The position numbers and the translations under genes were made by a program. Source: Micromonospora lupini (GTDB taxonomy: Bacteria > Actinomycetota > Actinomycetes > Mycobacteriales > Micromonosporaceae). From it: DNA of 64,000 nt. Below the pieces are notes generated by a model. That model made no database searches. It saw nothing but the letters and a program-made list of their open reading frames with translations, and was not told where the DNA came from. Within the stretch, counting starts at the first letter, position 1. Every line of letters starts with the position of its first letter. The stretch covers positions 2,299,001 through 2,363,000 of the forward strand of contig NZ_JAPENL010000002.1 of NCBI RefSeq assembly GCF_026342015.1. Reading direction: 5' to 3'. This document shows, piece by piece, positions 25,053 through 33,861 of the stretch.

Positions 25053-25604
25053 TCAGCGCAGGGTGGCCCGGTCGAGCTGCCAGCCCAACGGCTCCACGAT
25101 GCTCAGGGTCTCGCCGGCCTTGGCCACCTGGTCCTCGACGTAGTGCTCGCCGTCCAGCCGATAGAGCCGCAGCGAGTGACCGTCACCGTCCTGCTCGACC
25201 AGCAGATACCACGGGATTCGCGCGATGGCGTAGAGCTGCATCTTCACCAGCCGGTCGGCGGCGGCGTTGCCGGGCGAGACGATCTCGCACACCAGGAGGA
25301 CCTCGGAGGGTTCCACGATCGTGCCTACATCGTCGGTGTCCGCGACGACCACGTCCGGGATAGCGATCCGGTCAACCCCGAGTCGTACGTTGACCGCCTC
25401 GAAGACGAGAAGATCCTGTGCTCGCACCGCGCGGCGCAGGCTGTGGACAAGTTCCCACGACACCAACTGATGCCGCTTGCTCGGCGCAGGCCTCACGATC
25501 AGGCTCCCGTCGAGCAGCTCGATCCGGTCCGGGGTCTCACCCAGGGCGAAGTAGTCGGCCTCGGTCCAGAGCCCGACGTGGTGTCCCAGGGGTTCGGCAC
25601 GCAC
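25053..25604 (-). CDS. Uma2 family (DUF820) putative endonuclease
   Basis: A 183-residue protein of the Uma2 restriction-endonuclease-like fold: E-A-D-Y-F-A-L-G start, R-I-E-L-L-D-G-S-L-I-V strand, IAIPDVVVADTDD with the PD motif, and LLVCEIVSP (E-x-V) as the second catalytic element. These genes occur in many copies in actinobacteria and cyanobacteria and their function is unproven. GGAGGTGAG precedes the GTG at 25604. It appears monocistronic. Confidence 0.85.
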   Translation of the reverse strand: MRAEPLGHHVGLWTEADYFALGETPDRIELLDGSLIVRPAPSKRHQLVSWELVHSLRRAVRAQDLLVFEAVNVRLGVDRIAIPDVVVADTDDVGTIVEPSEVLLVCEIVSPGNAAADRLVKMQLYAIARIPWYLLVEQDGDGHSLRLYRLDGEHYVEDQVAKAGETLSIVEPLGWQLDRATLR

Positions 25605-25691
25605 CGGCGCTCACCTCCCGCTTCACTCGCCACCCGATCAGTCTCCCAGGTTATGAGCCGGTGCCTCGGAGGCGACACGGAACGCCGCCGG

Positions 25692-25697
25692 TAGGCT
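25692..25697 (+). promoter_or_regulatory. -10 box TAGGCT for the M50 protease gene
   Basis: TAGGCT ends 8 nt before the ATG at 25706. Confidence 0.35.
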
Positions 25698-25705
25698 CGC
25701 GCCCC

Positions 25706-26449
25706 ATGATGTCGATCGACGGGCTGGGCGACCTGTGGGACACGCTGTTCGGCGCGCAGCCGGACCCGCCCCCGCTGCTGGTGCTGATAACCGCCGCGGT
25801 CGCGCTTGTGGTGGTGTCCACCCGGCTGCCGTGGCGGATCGCCCGCAACGCCATCACCATCGCGCACGAGGGCGGGCACGCGCTTGTCGCCCTGCTCACC
25901 GGCCGCAAGCTGCGCGGCATCCGGCTGCACTCGGACACCTCCGGCTTGACGCTCTCCGCCGGTCGGCCCACCGGGCCGGGCATGATCCTCACGCTGCTCG
26001 CCGGTTACGTCGCCCCGCCGCTGGTCGGGTTGGGCGGTGCCTGGCTGCTCGGCGGCAACCGGATCACGCTGCTGCTCTGGGTCGCGGTGGTCCTGCTGCT
26101 CGCCATGCTGGTCATGATCCGCAACGCCTTCGGCGTGGTGTCGCTGCTGGTCACCGGAGCGGTGGTGCTCGCCGTCTCGTGGTACGCCACGCCGCAGGTG
26201 CAGGCCGCGTTCGCGTACACCGGGGTGTGGTTCCTGCTGCTGGGCGGGGTGCGACCGGTGGTGGAGCTGCAACGGTTGCGCTCGCGTGGCCGGATGCCCG
26301 CCTCCGACGCCGATCAGCTCGCCGGGCTGACCCCGTTCCCGGCGTTCTTCTGGGTGGTCCTCTTCGCCCTGGTCAACCTGGTCGCCCTGGTCGCCGGCGC
26401 GCTTCTCCTCACCGGCTCGATCCTCACCGACGCCGGCCTGACGCTCTGA
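25706..26449 (+). CDS. M50-type membrane metalloprotease
   Basis: A 247-residue membrane protein with the zinc-protease motif HEGGH inside an early helix (ITIAHEGGHALVALLTGRK). About six hydrophobic helices follow, with the second zinc region expected in the later helices. This fits the M50B family often annotated as M50 family metallopeptidase in actinobacteria. Substrate unknown; site-2 proteases usually cut transmembrane segments such as anti-sigma factors. ATG 25706 is preferred over upstream in-frame starts because of the TAGGCT box and family length. Confidence 0.8.
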   Translation: MMSIDGLGDLWDTLFGAQPDPPPLLVLITAAVALVVVSTRLPWRIARNAITIAHEGGHALVALLTGRKLRGIRLHSDTSGLTLSAGRPTGPGMILTLLAGYVAPPLVGLGGAWLLGGNRITLLLWVAVVLLLAMLVMIRNAFGVVSLLVTGAVVLAVSWYATPQVQAAFAYTGVWFLLLGGVRPVVELQRLRSRGRMPASDADQLAGLTPFPAFFWVVLFALVNLVALVAGALLLTGSILTDAGLTL

Positions 26450-26451
26450 CC

Positions 26452-26541
26452 GCCGGACCGGGCCGCGCCGGACCGGGCAGCGCCGGACCGGGCCGCGCCG
26501 GTCCGGGCAGCGCCGGTCCGGGCAGCACCGGACCGGGCACG
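26452..26541. repeat. Six tandem copies of a 15-bp unit
   Basis: Units of the form (G/A)CCGG(A/T)CCGGGC(C/A)(G/C)(C/G) start at 26452 and repeat every 15 bp to 26541, in the gap between the M50 gene and panE. Each unit is rich in CCGG. Confidence 0.85.
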
Positions 26542-26603
26542 GCCAAGGCCGCCCACCGGCCGCCGCCCCGGGCACCGGCCGCGCGGGCAGGCAGAATGAG
26601 GCC

Positions 26604-27587
26604 ATGCGATACGTGATCATCGGAGCGGGCGCGGTCGGCGGGACCATCGGCGTACGGCTGGCGCAGGCCGACCGGGACGTGACAGTTGTGGCGCGCGGCG
26701 CGCACCTGGACGCGATCCGGGAGCGCGGCCTGACGCTGCGGCAGCCCGACGGTGACGTGACCGCCCGGCTCGCCGCCGTGGACGGTCCGGGCGACCGGCC
26801 GCTGCCGGCCGACACGGTGCTGGTGCTCACCGTCAAGTCGCAGGACACCGAGGCCGCGTTGGCGGCGTGGGTGGACGCGCCGGTCGCCGGTGGTGGCACG
26901 GCCGGCGAACGGCTTCCGCTGCTCACCGCGCAGAACGGGGTGGCGAACGAGCGGGCCGCCCTGCGGCTCTTCGCCGACGTGCACGCGGTCTGCGTCTGGC
27001 TGCCCGCCACCCATCTGGACCCGGGCGTGGTGGTGGCCAACGGGCACCCGCACCCCGGGATGCTCCACCTCGGCCGCTACCCGGGCGGCGCCGACGATAC
27101 CGACCGGGCTGTCGCGGCCGACCTGACCGCCGCCGGCTTCGTCGCGCCGGTACGGGAGGACGTGCTGCGCTGGAAGTACGGCAAGCTGCTCAGCAACCTC
27201 GGCAACGGCCTCCAGGCGCTGCTCGGGCAGGACATCCCGGACGCGTTGGCCGAGCGGGTACGCGCCGAGGGCGTCGCCGCGCTCGCCGCCGCGCGCATCC
27301 CACACACCTCGCCGGACGAGGAGAGGGCCGAACGCGGCGACCTGGTCCAGTTGCGTCCGGTCGACGGCGCGGACCGGTCCGGCGGCTCCACCTGGCAGAG
27401 CCTCGCCCGGGGCGCCGGCTCGACCGAGGTCGACCAGCTCAACGGCGAGGTCGCGCTGCTCGGCCGGCTGCACGGCGTGCCGACACCTGCCAACGTGGCC
27501 GTGCAGCGGGCGGTACGCCTGGCGGTCCGGGAACGGATCGCGGCCGGCGCGTTCCCGCTCGCCGAGCTGGAGAAGATGATCGCCTGA
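26604..27587 (+). CDS. 2-dehydropantoate 2-reductase family protein
   Basis: A 327-residue ApbA/PanE family NADPH-dependent reductase. The dinucleotide motif GAGAVGGTIG is at 7-16; Lys in LTVKSQDT and Lys in WKYGKLLSN (the PanE catalytic Lys) are present; the C-terminal domain has the S-S/T-W-Q-S motif. PanE makes pantoate for coenzyme A. Actinobacteria carry several paralogues, so another ketoacid is possible. It starts at an ATG; a weak CAGAAT box lies 6 nt upstream. Confidence 0.85.
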   Translation: MRYVIIGAGAVGGTIGVRLAQADRDVTVVARGAHLDAIRERGLTLRQPDGDVTARLAAVDGPGDRPLPADTVLVLTVKSQDTEAALAAWVDAPVAGGGTAGERLPLLTAQNGVANERAALRLFADVHAVCVWLPATHLDPGVVVANGHPHPGMLHLGRYPGGADDTDRAVAADLTAAGFVAPVREDVLRWKYGKLLSNLGNGLQALLGQDIPDALAERVRAEGVAALAAARIPHTSPDEERAERGDLVQLRPVDGADRSGGSTWQSLARGAGSTEVDQLNGEVALLGRLHGVPTPANVAVQRAVRLAVRERIAAGAFPLAELEKMIA

Positions 27588-27649
27588 CCGGGGCAACCGA
27601 CGGCCCCGCCCGGCGCGTGTTCCCTGCGACCGACACGGGGAGGTAGCGG

Positions 27650-28150
27650 GTGCCGGACGTCGACGGGTTCGACGAGTTCTACCGGGGGAGCCGACAACGG
27701 CTGCTCGGGTTCGTCTACGCCCTCACCGGTGATCGCGTCGAGGCCCAGGACGCGGTGCAGGAGGCGTACATCAGGGCCTGGCAGCGCTGGTCGACGATCA
27801 GCGGGTACGACGACCCGGAGGCGTGGGTGCGTGTGGTGGCGAGCCGCATCGCGGTCAGCCGCTGGCGCAGCCTGCGCAGTCGCGCCCGCGCGTACCTGCG
27901 GCACGGGGCGACCGAGACCGTTCCCGGGCCGGGCACCGACACGGTCGAGGTGGTCGCCGCGCTGCGTCGACTGCCCGAGGAGCAGCGCACCGCCATCGCC
28001 CTGTACTACCTGATGGGCATGCCCGTCGCCGAGGTGGCGCGGGAGACCGCCGCACCGGTGGGCACGGTCAAGGCCCGGCTCTCCCGTGGGCGGACGGCGC
28101 TCGCCGGCCTGCTCGCCGTCTCTGACCTGGAGGAGGCCACCGATGCGTGA
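27650..28150 (+). CDS. SigE-family ECF RNA polymerase sigma factor
   Basis: A 166-residue sigma factor with region 2 (RLLGFVYALTGDRVEAQDAVQEAYIRAW) and region 4 (LPEEQRTAIALYYLMGMPVAEVARETAAPVGTVKARLSRG). Length and composition match the actinobacterial SigE-type (SigE family) ECF group. The GTG start is preceded by GGGGAGG. The next gene overlaps its stop by 8 bp and encodes a single-helix membrane protein, which may hold the sigma factor inactive. Confidence 0.9.
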   Translation: MPDVDGFDEFYRGSRQRLLGFVYALTGDRVEAQDAVQEAYIRAWQRWSTISGYDDPEAWVRVVASRIAVSRWRSLRSRARAYLRHGATETVPGPGTDTVEVVAALRRLPEEQRTAIALYYLMGMPVAEVARETAAPVGTVKARLSRGRTALAGLLAVSDLEEATDA

Positions 28151-29009
28151 CGACGACCTGGCATTCGTCGAACGGGTCCACCGGGACCTGCGTGACGTCA
28201 GGTGGCCGGAGCCGGAGGAGATCCGGGCGACGGCCCGCAGGCGTAGGCGTCGCACGGCCGCGTTCGCGGCGGTCGCGGTGCTCGCGGCGGTCACCGGCCC
28301 GGCGTATGCCCTGAAGGAGCGGCCGGAAGCGCCGCCCACGGCGGCCACCCGGGTGCCGGTCGACGCCACAACCGCCGCTGACATCCCGCAGGAGGCCCTG
28401 CTGACGCCCGCCGAGGTGCCGGCGCCCACCGGCGTGCAGCTCGGCGACGCCGGCCTGGGTGAGGCCGTCCGGCTGGACCCCGCGTTGCAGCGGTGCGGTG
28501 ACGAGCGGGGTGTGCCGGCGGCCCGCGTGTACTCCCGCTACTCGCGCTCGCAGACGCTGTTGTCGCCGACGAAGGAGGGTGCCACGGCGGTACGCGTGCA
28601 GCTCAGCCAGGACGTCTACCGACTCGCCCCGGCGGTGGGCGCGCAGTTGTTCACCGAGCTGCGGATGTTGCTCGACGCCTGCCCCGAGCGGCATGTCGTC
28701 GAGAACGTCGTCGCCGCGGGTGAGGCGACGCCGAACGACAGCAAGCACGCCTGGCAGGCGGCGGCGACGAACTTCGCCGGCGATGAGTCGGTGCTGGTCC
28801 GAGATGTGCCGTACGCCCCGCGCGGCCCTGCCGCAGACCGGACGCTCCAGCCCTCGAAACCGGTCGGGATGACAGTCGTGGTCCGGGTCGGCGACCTGGT
28901 CACGGTGCTGGTGCCCAACCCGGACCTGGACCTGCGCGAGCCAGACCTGGAGACGCTGGGCCGCACAGCCGCCCAACGACTGTGCCCAGCGGCCAACCCG
29001 GCCTGCTGA
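28143..29009 (+). CDS. Single-pass membrane protein paired with the sigma factor
   Basis: A 288-residue protein. The N-terminal cytosolic part (about 1-34) is acidic then strongly basic (TARRRRRRTAA), followed by one transmembrane helix (35-53) and a predicted extracellular domain of about 230 residues. There is no zinc anti-sigma HxxxCxxC motif. Position and overlap with the sigma gene suggest a partner or anti-sigma role, unproven. It ends convergent to accD across a long inverted repeat. Confidence 0.75.
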   Translation: MRDDDLAFVERVHRDLRDVRWPEPEEIRATARRRRRRTAAFAAVAVLAAVTGPAYALKERPEAPPTAATRVPVDATTAADIPQEALLTPAEVPAPTGVQLGDAGLGEAVRLDPALQRCGDERGVPAARVYSRYSRSQTLLSPTKEGATAVRVQLSQDVYRLAPAVGAQLFTELRMLLDACPERHVVENVVAAGEATPNDSKHAWQAAATNFAGDESVLVRDVPYAPRGPAADRTLQPSKPVGMTVVVRVGDLVTVLVPNPDLDLREPDLETLGRTAAQRLCPAANPAC

Positions 29010-29017
29010 CCGTCCTT

Positions 29018-29091
29018 GATCCGCGCGACTTCACGGAAAGTGCTGCCTCCCAGCGCCGCGAGGCAGCACTTTCCCCCACGTTGCGCGGATC
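29018..29091. repeat. GATC-ended long hairpin between convergent genes
   Basis: GATCCGCGC (29018-29026) pairs with GCGCGGATC (29083-29091), and the inner GAAAGTGCTGCCTC (29036-29049) pairs with its complement at 29060-29073. It lies between two convergent stop codons, so it can end both transcripts. Confidence 0.85.
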
Positions 29092-29109
29092 GGGGGACCG
29101 CGAGCGCGT

Positions 29110-30693
29110 TCAGAGTGGGATGTTGCCGTGCTTCTTCGGCGGCAGGGTCTCGCGCTTCGTGCGCAGGACGCGCAGCGCCCGGACGATCTGGGTGCGCGTC
29201 TCGTGCGGCGGGATCACCGAATCGACGTACCCGCGCTCGGCCGCCACGTACGGGTTGGCAAGTGTGTCCTCGTACTCGGCGATCTTCTCGGCCCGGACCG
29301 CGGCCGGGTCCTCGGCACCGGCCAGCTCGGAACGGTAGAGGATGTTCACCGCGCCCTGCGCGCCCATCACCGCGATCTGCGCGGTCGGCCAGGCGAAGTT
29401 CAGGTCCGCGCCGAGGTGCTTGGAACCCATCACGTCGTACGCCCCGCCGTACGCCTTGCGGGTGATCACGGTGACCTTCGGGACTGTCGCCTCGGCGTAC
29501 GCGTAGATGAGCTTCGCGCCCCGGCGGATGATGCCGTCCCACTCCTGACCGGTGCCGGGCAGGAAGCCGGGCACGTCCACGAAGGTCAGCACCGGGATGT
29601 TGAACGCGTCGCAGGTGCGCACGAACCGGGCGGCCTTCTCGGAGGCGGCGATGTCAAGCGTGCCGGCGAAGTGCATGGGCTGGTTGGCCACCACACCGAC
29701 CGGTCGACCCTCCACCCGGCCGTAGCCCACCACGATGTTCTGCGCGTAGAGCGGCTGGACCTCAAGGAACTCCCCGTCGTCGAGGACGTGCTCGACGACT
29801 GTGTGGATGTCGTACGGCTGGTTCGCCGAGTCCGGGACGAGCGTGTCCAGCTCGCGGTCCTCGTCGGTGATCGCCAGGTCGGCGGGGGCCTCGAAGACGA
29901 CAGGCTCGTCGAGGTTGTTCGACGGCAGGTACGACAGCAGGGCCTTGACGTAGTCGACCGCGTCGTCCTCGTCGCTGGCGAGGTAGTGCGCGTTGCCGCT
30001 GCGCGTGTTGTGCGTGCGGGCCCCGCCCAGCTCCTCCATGCCGACGTCCTCGCCGGTCACCGTCTTGATCACGTCGGGGCCGGTGATGAACATGTGCGAG
30101 GTCTGGTCGACCATCACCGTGAAGTCGGTGACCGCCGGGGAGTAGACCGCGCCGCCGGCGCAGGGTCCCATCACCAGCGAGATCTGCGGGATGACCCCGG
30201 ATGCCCGGACGTTGCGGAAGAAGATCTCCCCGTACAGGCCGAGCGACACCACGCCCTCCTGGATGCGGGCGCCGCCGGAGTCGTTGATGCCGACCACCGG
30301 GCAGCCGATCTTCATGGCGAGGTCCATCACCTTGACGATCTTCTCGCCGAAGACCTCGCCGAGCGAGCCACCGAAGACAGTGAAGTCCTGGGCGAACACG
30401 CACACCTGCCGGCCGTCGACAGTGCCGTACCCGGTCACCACACCGTCGCCGTACGGGCGGTTGCGCTCCAGCCCGAAGGCCGTGGACCGGTGCCGGGCCA
30501 GCTCGTCCAGCTCGACGAAGGAGCCCTCGTCGAGAAGCATCTCGATCCGCTCGCGGGCGGTCTTCTTGCCCCGCGCGTGCTGCTTCTCGACCGCACGCGC
30601 CGACCCGGCGTGCACCGCCTCGTCGACCCGGCGCTCCAGGTCCGCCAGCTTGCCCTCGGTGCTGTGGATGTTGGTCCCGGTCTCGGTAGTCAC
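29110..30693 (-). CDS. accD: Acyl-CoA (propionyl/acetyl-CoA) carboxylase beta subunit
   Basis: A 527-residue carboxyltransferase, the size of actinobacterial PccB/AccD5. It contains the two crotonase-like halves: the acyl-CoA oxyanion loop INDSGGARIQEG and GPCAGGAVYSPA in the N domain, and FVDVPGFLPGTGQE with RKAYGGAYDVMGSK in the C domain. It transfers the carboxyl from biotin to propionyl- or acetyl-CoA. The GTG at 30693 is 6 nt after TATATT, indicating a leaderless mRNA. It is divergent from birA, which supplies the biotinylated partner; the alpha subunit is at 12.1-13.8 kb and epsilon at 21.5 kb. Confidence 0.93.
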   Translation of the reverse strand: MTTETGTNIHSTEGKLADLERRVDEAVHAGSARAVEKQHARGKKTARERIEMLLDEGSFVELDELARHRSTAFGLERNRPYGDGVVTGYGTVDGRQVCVFAQDFTVFGGSLGEVFGEKIVKVMDLAMKIGCPVVGINDSGGARIQEGVVSLGLYGEIFFRNVRASGVIPQISLVMGPCAGGAVYSPAVTDFTVMVDQTSHMFITGPDVIKTVTGEDVGMEELGGARTHNTRSGNAHYLASDEDDAVDYVKALLSYLPSNNLDEPVVFEAPADLAITDEDRELDTLVPDSANQPYDIHTVVEHVLDDGEFLEVQPLYAQNIVVGYGRVEGRPVGVVANQPMHFAGTLDIAASEKAARFVRTCDAFNIPVLTFVDVPGFLPGTGQEWDGIIRRGAKLIYAYAEATVPKVTVITRKAYGGAYDVMGSKHLGADLNFAWPTAQIAVMGAQGAVNILYRSELAGAEDPAAVRAEKIAEYEDTLANPYVAAERGYVDSVIPPHETRTQIVRALRVLRTKRETLPPKKHGNIPL

Positions 30694-30699
30694 CCAGGG

Positions 30700-30705
30700 A
30701 ATATA
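30700..30705 (-). promoter_or_regulatory. -10 box TATATT for accD
   Basis: TATATT on the minus strand is 6 nt before the GTG at 30693. It is the most AT-rich hexamer in this divergent interval. Confidence 0.55.
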
Positions 30706-30766
30706 ACGATGGTTCAGGTCGGCGCTGTTGTGCAGTACGCCTCAGTACCTCCCGCGGTCACCGCCG

Positions 30767-30772
30767 TACGCT
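30767..30772 (+). promoter_or_regulatory. -10 box TACGCT for birA
   Basis: TACGCT is 6 nt before the ATG at 30779, so the birA mRNA is probably leaderless; accD and birA share 85 bp of divergent promoter region. Confidence 0.5.
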
Positions 30773-30778
30773 GACGGG

Positions 30779-31654
30779 ATGCCGGGCTCCCCGTACACGA
30801 ATCTGGACCGACCGCCGCTGTCGGCGGCCCGGCTGCGGCGTGCGCTTGTCGCGCCGAACGGGCCGTGGGCCCGCCTGGAGCTGTACGCCGAGACCGGCTC
30901 CACGAACGCGGACGTGGCGGAGGCCGCCGCGGCGGGTGAGCCGGAGGGCCTGGTCGTGGTCGCCGAGCGGCAGACCGCAGGCCGTGGCCGGCGCGGTCGG
31001 GTCTGGCAGTCACCGCCGCGGGCGGGAATCACCACAAGCGTGCTGCTGCGGCCCGGCGAGGCCGTGCCGGACCGCGACTGGCCGGCGGCGCCACCCACGG
31101 GGTACGGGTGGCTGCCGCTGCTCGCCGGCGTCGCGCTCGTCGAGGCGGTGGCCCGGTTGGCCGAGTTGGAGGCCGCCCTCAAGTGGCCCAACGACCTGCT
31201 TCTCGGCGATGCCAAGTGCGCCGGCGTGCTGGCCGAGGCGGTGCCCGGCCGCTCCCCGGCCCAACCGCCGGCAATCGTCCTCGGTATCGGCCTCAACGTG
31301 ACCCTGCGCGCCGACGAGTTGCCGGTGAACCCGACCGGGCTGCCGGCCACCTCGCTGCAACTGGCCGGTGCGGCGGCCACCGACCGGGATCCGCTGCTGC
31401 GGGCGCTGCTGCGGGCCCTGGCCGAGTGGTACGACCGCTGGCGTTCCGCCGGCGGGGACGCGGTGGCCAGCGGCCTGCGTGCCGCCTACCTGGCGGCCTG
31501 CGCGACGGTCGGGCGCGAGGTGCGCGTCCTGCTTCCCGACGGCGAGTCCCTGATCGGCACCGCCACCGGCGTGGACCCCGACGGCCAACTCCTGGTCACC
31601 ACCGCGACTGGCGAACGCGCACTTGCCGCAGGCGACGTCCTGCACCTGCGCTGA
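30779..31654 (+). CDS. birA: Biotin--[acetyl-CoA-carboxylase] ligase
   Basis: A 291-residue monofunctional ligase without the N-terminal DNA-binding domain of E. coli BirA. The biotin/ATP site is visible as ETGSTNADV and GRGRRGRVWQSPP, followed by KWPNDLL and the C-terminal SH3-like domain (EVRVLLPDGESLIGTATGVDPDGQL). It attaches biotin to the AMKM Lys of the carboxylase alpha subunit. The start is set by the leaderless promoter; an upstream in-frame start at 30728 is less likely. Confidence 0.92.
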   Translation: MPGSPYTNLDRPPLSAARLRRALVAPNGPWARLELYAETGSTNADVAEAAAAGEPEGLVVVAERQTAGRGRRGRVWQSPPRAGITTSVLLRPGEAVPDRDWPAAPPTGYGWLPLLAGVALVEAVARLAELEAALKWPNDLLLGDAKCAGVLAEAVPGRSPAQPPAIVLGIGLNVTLRADELPVNPTGLPATSLQLAGAAATDRDPLLRALLRALAEWYDRWRSAGGDAVASGLRAAYLAACATVGREVRVLLPDGESLIGTATGVDPDGQLLVTTATGERALAAGDVLHLR

Positions 31655-31765
31655 CCCCCACAAGTGCAAGATCACGGACAGCGGGTGGGGCCGCGTGGCG
31701 GATGTCGTGGTGGGGCTTGGGGGGTTTACGGTCTGCGCGTCGAGTAAATGGCGTTGGAGGTTGTC

Positions 31766-32338
31766 GTGGCGTTTCCCGAAGACGTGCTCACGAAGGACGA
31801 GCACGTCGTGCTGCACCTGCACCCGCACTGGAAGGCGCTGATCCGGCCGATCGCGGTGTTGGTGCTTGCCATCGCCGCGGTGGTGGTCGGCGTGCTCCTG
31901 CTGCCCGAGAGCAGCGGTGGTTCGATCGCGCTGGCCGTGATCGGCGTGATCGGCCTGGTCGCGGTCCTCTGGCTCGGTCTGTGGCCGTTCCTGGTCTGGC
32001 GTACCACCCACTACCTGTTCACCAACGAGCGCGTGCTGTTGCAGCAGGGTGTCTTCTCCCGGGACCGGCGGGATCTCCCGCTCACCCGGATCAACGACCA
32101 CTCGATGAACCAGCACTTCTTCGAGCGGCTGCTCGGCTGCGGCACCCTCACGATCGAGTCCGCAGGCGAGCGCGGCCAGTCGGTGCTCGCCGACGTGCCG
32201 GGTGTCAGCCGGGTGCAGACCACCCTCTACGAGCTGGTCGAGGCGCAGCACGACAAGCACTCGCTTGGCGACGGGGAGATGCGCGACATCCTCGCCGACA
32301 TGCGCGAGGGCAAGCCGCTGCGCGACACGACGAGCTGA
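31766..32338 (+). CDS. Bacterial PH-domain membrane protein (YdbS/DUF304 type)
   Basis: A 190-residue protein with two adjacent hydrophobic helices (about 31-50 and 56-78) followed by a bacterial PH domain (YLFTNERVLLQQGVFSRDRRDLPLTRINDHS). Domain function is unknown; it is probably a peripheral envelope protein. GTG 31766 is chosen because GGAGG lies 4 nt upstream (31757-31761) and homologues start at AFPEDVL; the ATG at 31748 would add six residues. A TACGGT box at 31727-31732 may be its promoter. Confidence 0.85.
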   Translation: MAFPEDVLTKDEHVVLHLHPHWKALIRPIAVLVLAIAAVVVGVLLLPESSGGSIALAVIGVIGLVAVLWLGLWPFLVWRTTHYLFTNERVLLQQGVFSRDRRDLPLTRINDHSMNQHFFERLLGCGTLTIESAGERGQSVLADVPGVSRVQTTLYELVEAQHDKHSLGDGEMRDILADMREGKPLRDTTS

Positions 32339-32380
32339 TCGCGATCGGCCCTGACCGTCCCGGCCCGAGCGCAGGGGCGG

Positions 32381-33085
32381 TCAGGCCCGCTGTTCGACCC
32401 CGGGCGGCCCCGCAGCCGTCGATGGCCCGGCCTGCGCCTCGGCCGGCCCGCTCTCGGCGGGCCCGTTCTGCGACGGGCCGTTCTGCGACGAGCCGGTCTC
32501 CGCTGGTCCGGCCTCCGACGGGCCGGCCTCCGACGGGCCGGCCTCCGACGGGCCGCCCTCGGCTGGTGTGGCGTCGGGGTTCGCCTCGACCGCGCGTAGC
32601 GCGAACCAGCCACGGAAGCGCGTTCGCAGCACCTCCTGCTCGGGCCGGTTGTCCGGGCCGAGGCGGAGCATGGTGCCGGTGAGGATGACGGTGCCGAGCC
32701 CGGGCCGGGCGGCCGACGGGCGGGCGCCCATCACGTCGACCCGGACGGCGAGGCGGTCCCCGGCGCGTACCGGGGCGAGCCACCGCAACTCCTCCAGGCC
32801 GGGGGAGGCGTCCGCCGCCGCGCGGGACAGCAGGTGGTCGACGTACGCCCGCATGAAGAGGCTGACCGTGTAGAAGCCGCTGGCGATCACGCCGCCGTGC
32901 CGACTGGCCTCGGCCAGTTGCGGGTCGACGTGATACCACTGCGGGTCGAAGCGGCGGGCGAAGGCAAGCATCTCGTCGCCGTCCACGGTCACCGTCCCGA
33001 GGTCGACGGTGAGCCCCGGGACGAGATCCTCGAAGAACAGCTCGGCGGGCGCTCCGGTGCCGGAGCGGGTGGCGGGAGGCGTCAC
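32381..33085 (-). CDS. MaoC-like hydratase with GPSEA-repeat tail
   Basis: A 234-residue hot-dog-fold protein. The enoyl-CoA hydratase-type region (20-165) shows the D-P-Q-W-Y-H-V-D-P and G-G-V-I-A-S-G-F motifs of MaoC/NodN proteins, acting on 3-hydroxyacyl-CoA or similar. After about residue 175 comes an unusual tail of pentapeptide repeats (GPSEA x3, then related GPSQN, GPAES units) encoded by 15-bp tandem DNA repeats. Its start overlaps the end of the GtrA gene (ATGA), so the two are co-transcribed although functionally unrelated. Confidence 0.82.
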   Translation of the reverse strand: MTPPATRSGTGAPAELFFEDLVPGLTVDLGTVTVDGDEMLAFARRFDPQWYHVDPQLAEASRHGGVIASGFYTVSLFMRAYVDHLLSRAAADASPGLEELRWLAPVRAGDRLAVRVDVMGARPSAARPGLGTVILTGTMLRLGPDNRPEQEVLRTRFRGWFALRAVEANPDATPAEGGPSEAGPSEAGPSEAGPAETGSSQNGPSQNGPAESGPAEAQAGPSTAAGPPGVEQRA

Positions 33086-33798
33086 CGGCGGGGCGAGCGA
33101 CGGGTGCCGGCGTGCAGCTCCGCGGCGAGTTCCGCGTCCAGGTCGGCGTGCAGGCCGGCGGTCAGCGGTGTGGGCCGTTGCTGGGTGGGAGCGGCGCCGG
33201 TCGGGCCGGGCGTCGCGTCGGGGCGGTCACTGGACTGCGCCTCTTCCAGCTCGGAGACGGATTCGGCCAGTTCGGCGACCGGGTCCATCTCCGCCAGGGT
33301 GTCCCACTCGTCGCGTGGGATGTCGTGCCAGGTGGGCTCGGTCTTCGTCTCGCCGTCGGCCGGCACCACGGGCTGGAAGACGAAGGTCCGGTACGACCAG
33401 AACCGGAAGAGCGTGCCCAGCAGGACGCCTGCGGTCTTCGCCACGTTCAGTGCGAGCAGACCGTGGACGCCGAGGCCGTACTTGGCAGCCGCCACCGCGC
33501 CCAGCTCGATGAGCAGGCCGACCCCGTTGAACAGGAAGAAAAGGACGTACTCCCGACGAAGAGCCGATTTCGGGCGATCCCGGTACGTCCAGTGCCGATT
33601 CATCAGATACGACGTGATCGTGGCGACGAGGGTCGCGATCACGTTCGCCTTCAATTGACCGTTGACGAAAACGGTAAGTGCAAGGGCATTGAACACCGCG
33701 TAATTGATGACGGTGTTGACGCCGCCGACGATGCCGAACTTGAACGCCTCGTGGATGAACTTCTGCCAGCGCTCAGGCAGCAGACGGACAAGACGCAT
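33082..33798 (-). CDS. GtrA family membrane protein with acidic C-terminal tail
   Basis: A 238-residue GtrA/DPMS4-like protein with four transmembrane helices (opening FGIVGGVNTVINYAVF; later FRFWSYRTFVFQP). GtrA proteins help flip polyprenyl-linked sugars in cell-wall polysaccharide or glycolipid synthesis. After the last helix comes a cytosolic tail of about 80 acidic, Glu/Asp-rich residues not typical of the family. The ATG at 33798 with AAGGTG upstream is preferred to the in-frame start at 33837. It is coupled to the MaoC gene. Confidence 0.85.
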   Translation of the reverse strand: MRLVRLLPERWQKFIHEAFKFGIVGGVNTVINYAVFNALALTVFVNGQLKANVIATLVATITSYLMNRHWTYRDRPKSALRREYVLFFLFNGVGLLIELGAVAAAKYGLGVHGLLALNVAKTAGVLLGTLFRFWSYRTFVFQPVVPADGETKTEPTWHDIPRDEWDTLAEMDPVAELAESVSELEEAQSSDRPDATPGPTGAAPTQQRPTPLTAGLHADLDAELAAELHAGTRRSPRR

Positions 33799-33861
33799 GC
33801 GAAACACCTTAGGGCAGTCGGTGAAGCCGGCGATCACCGGCCGGACGAGGTGGGCGGCAGG

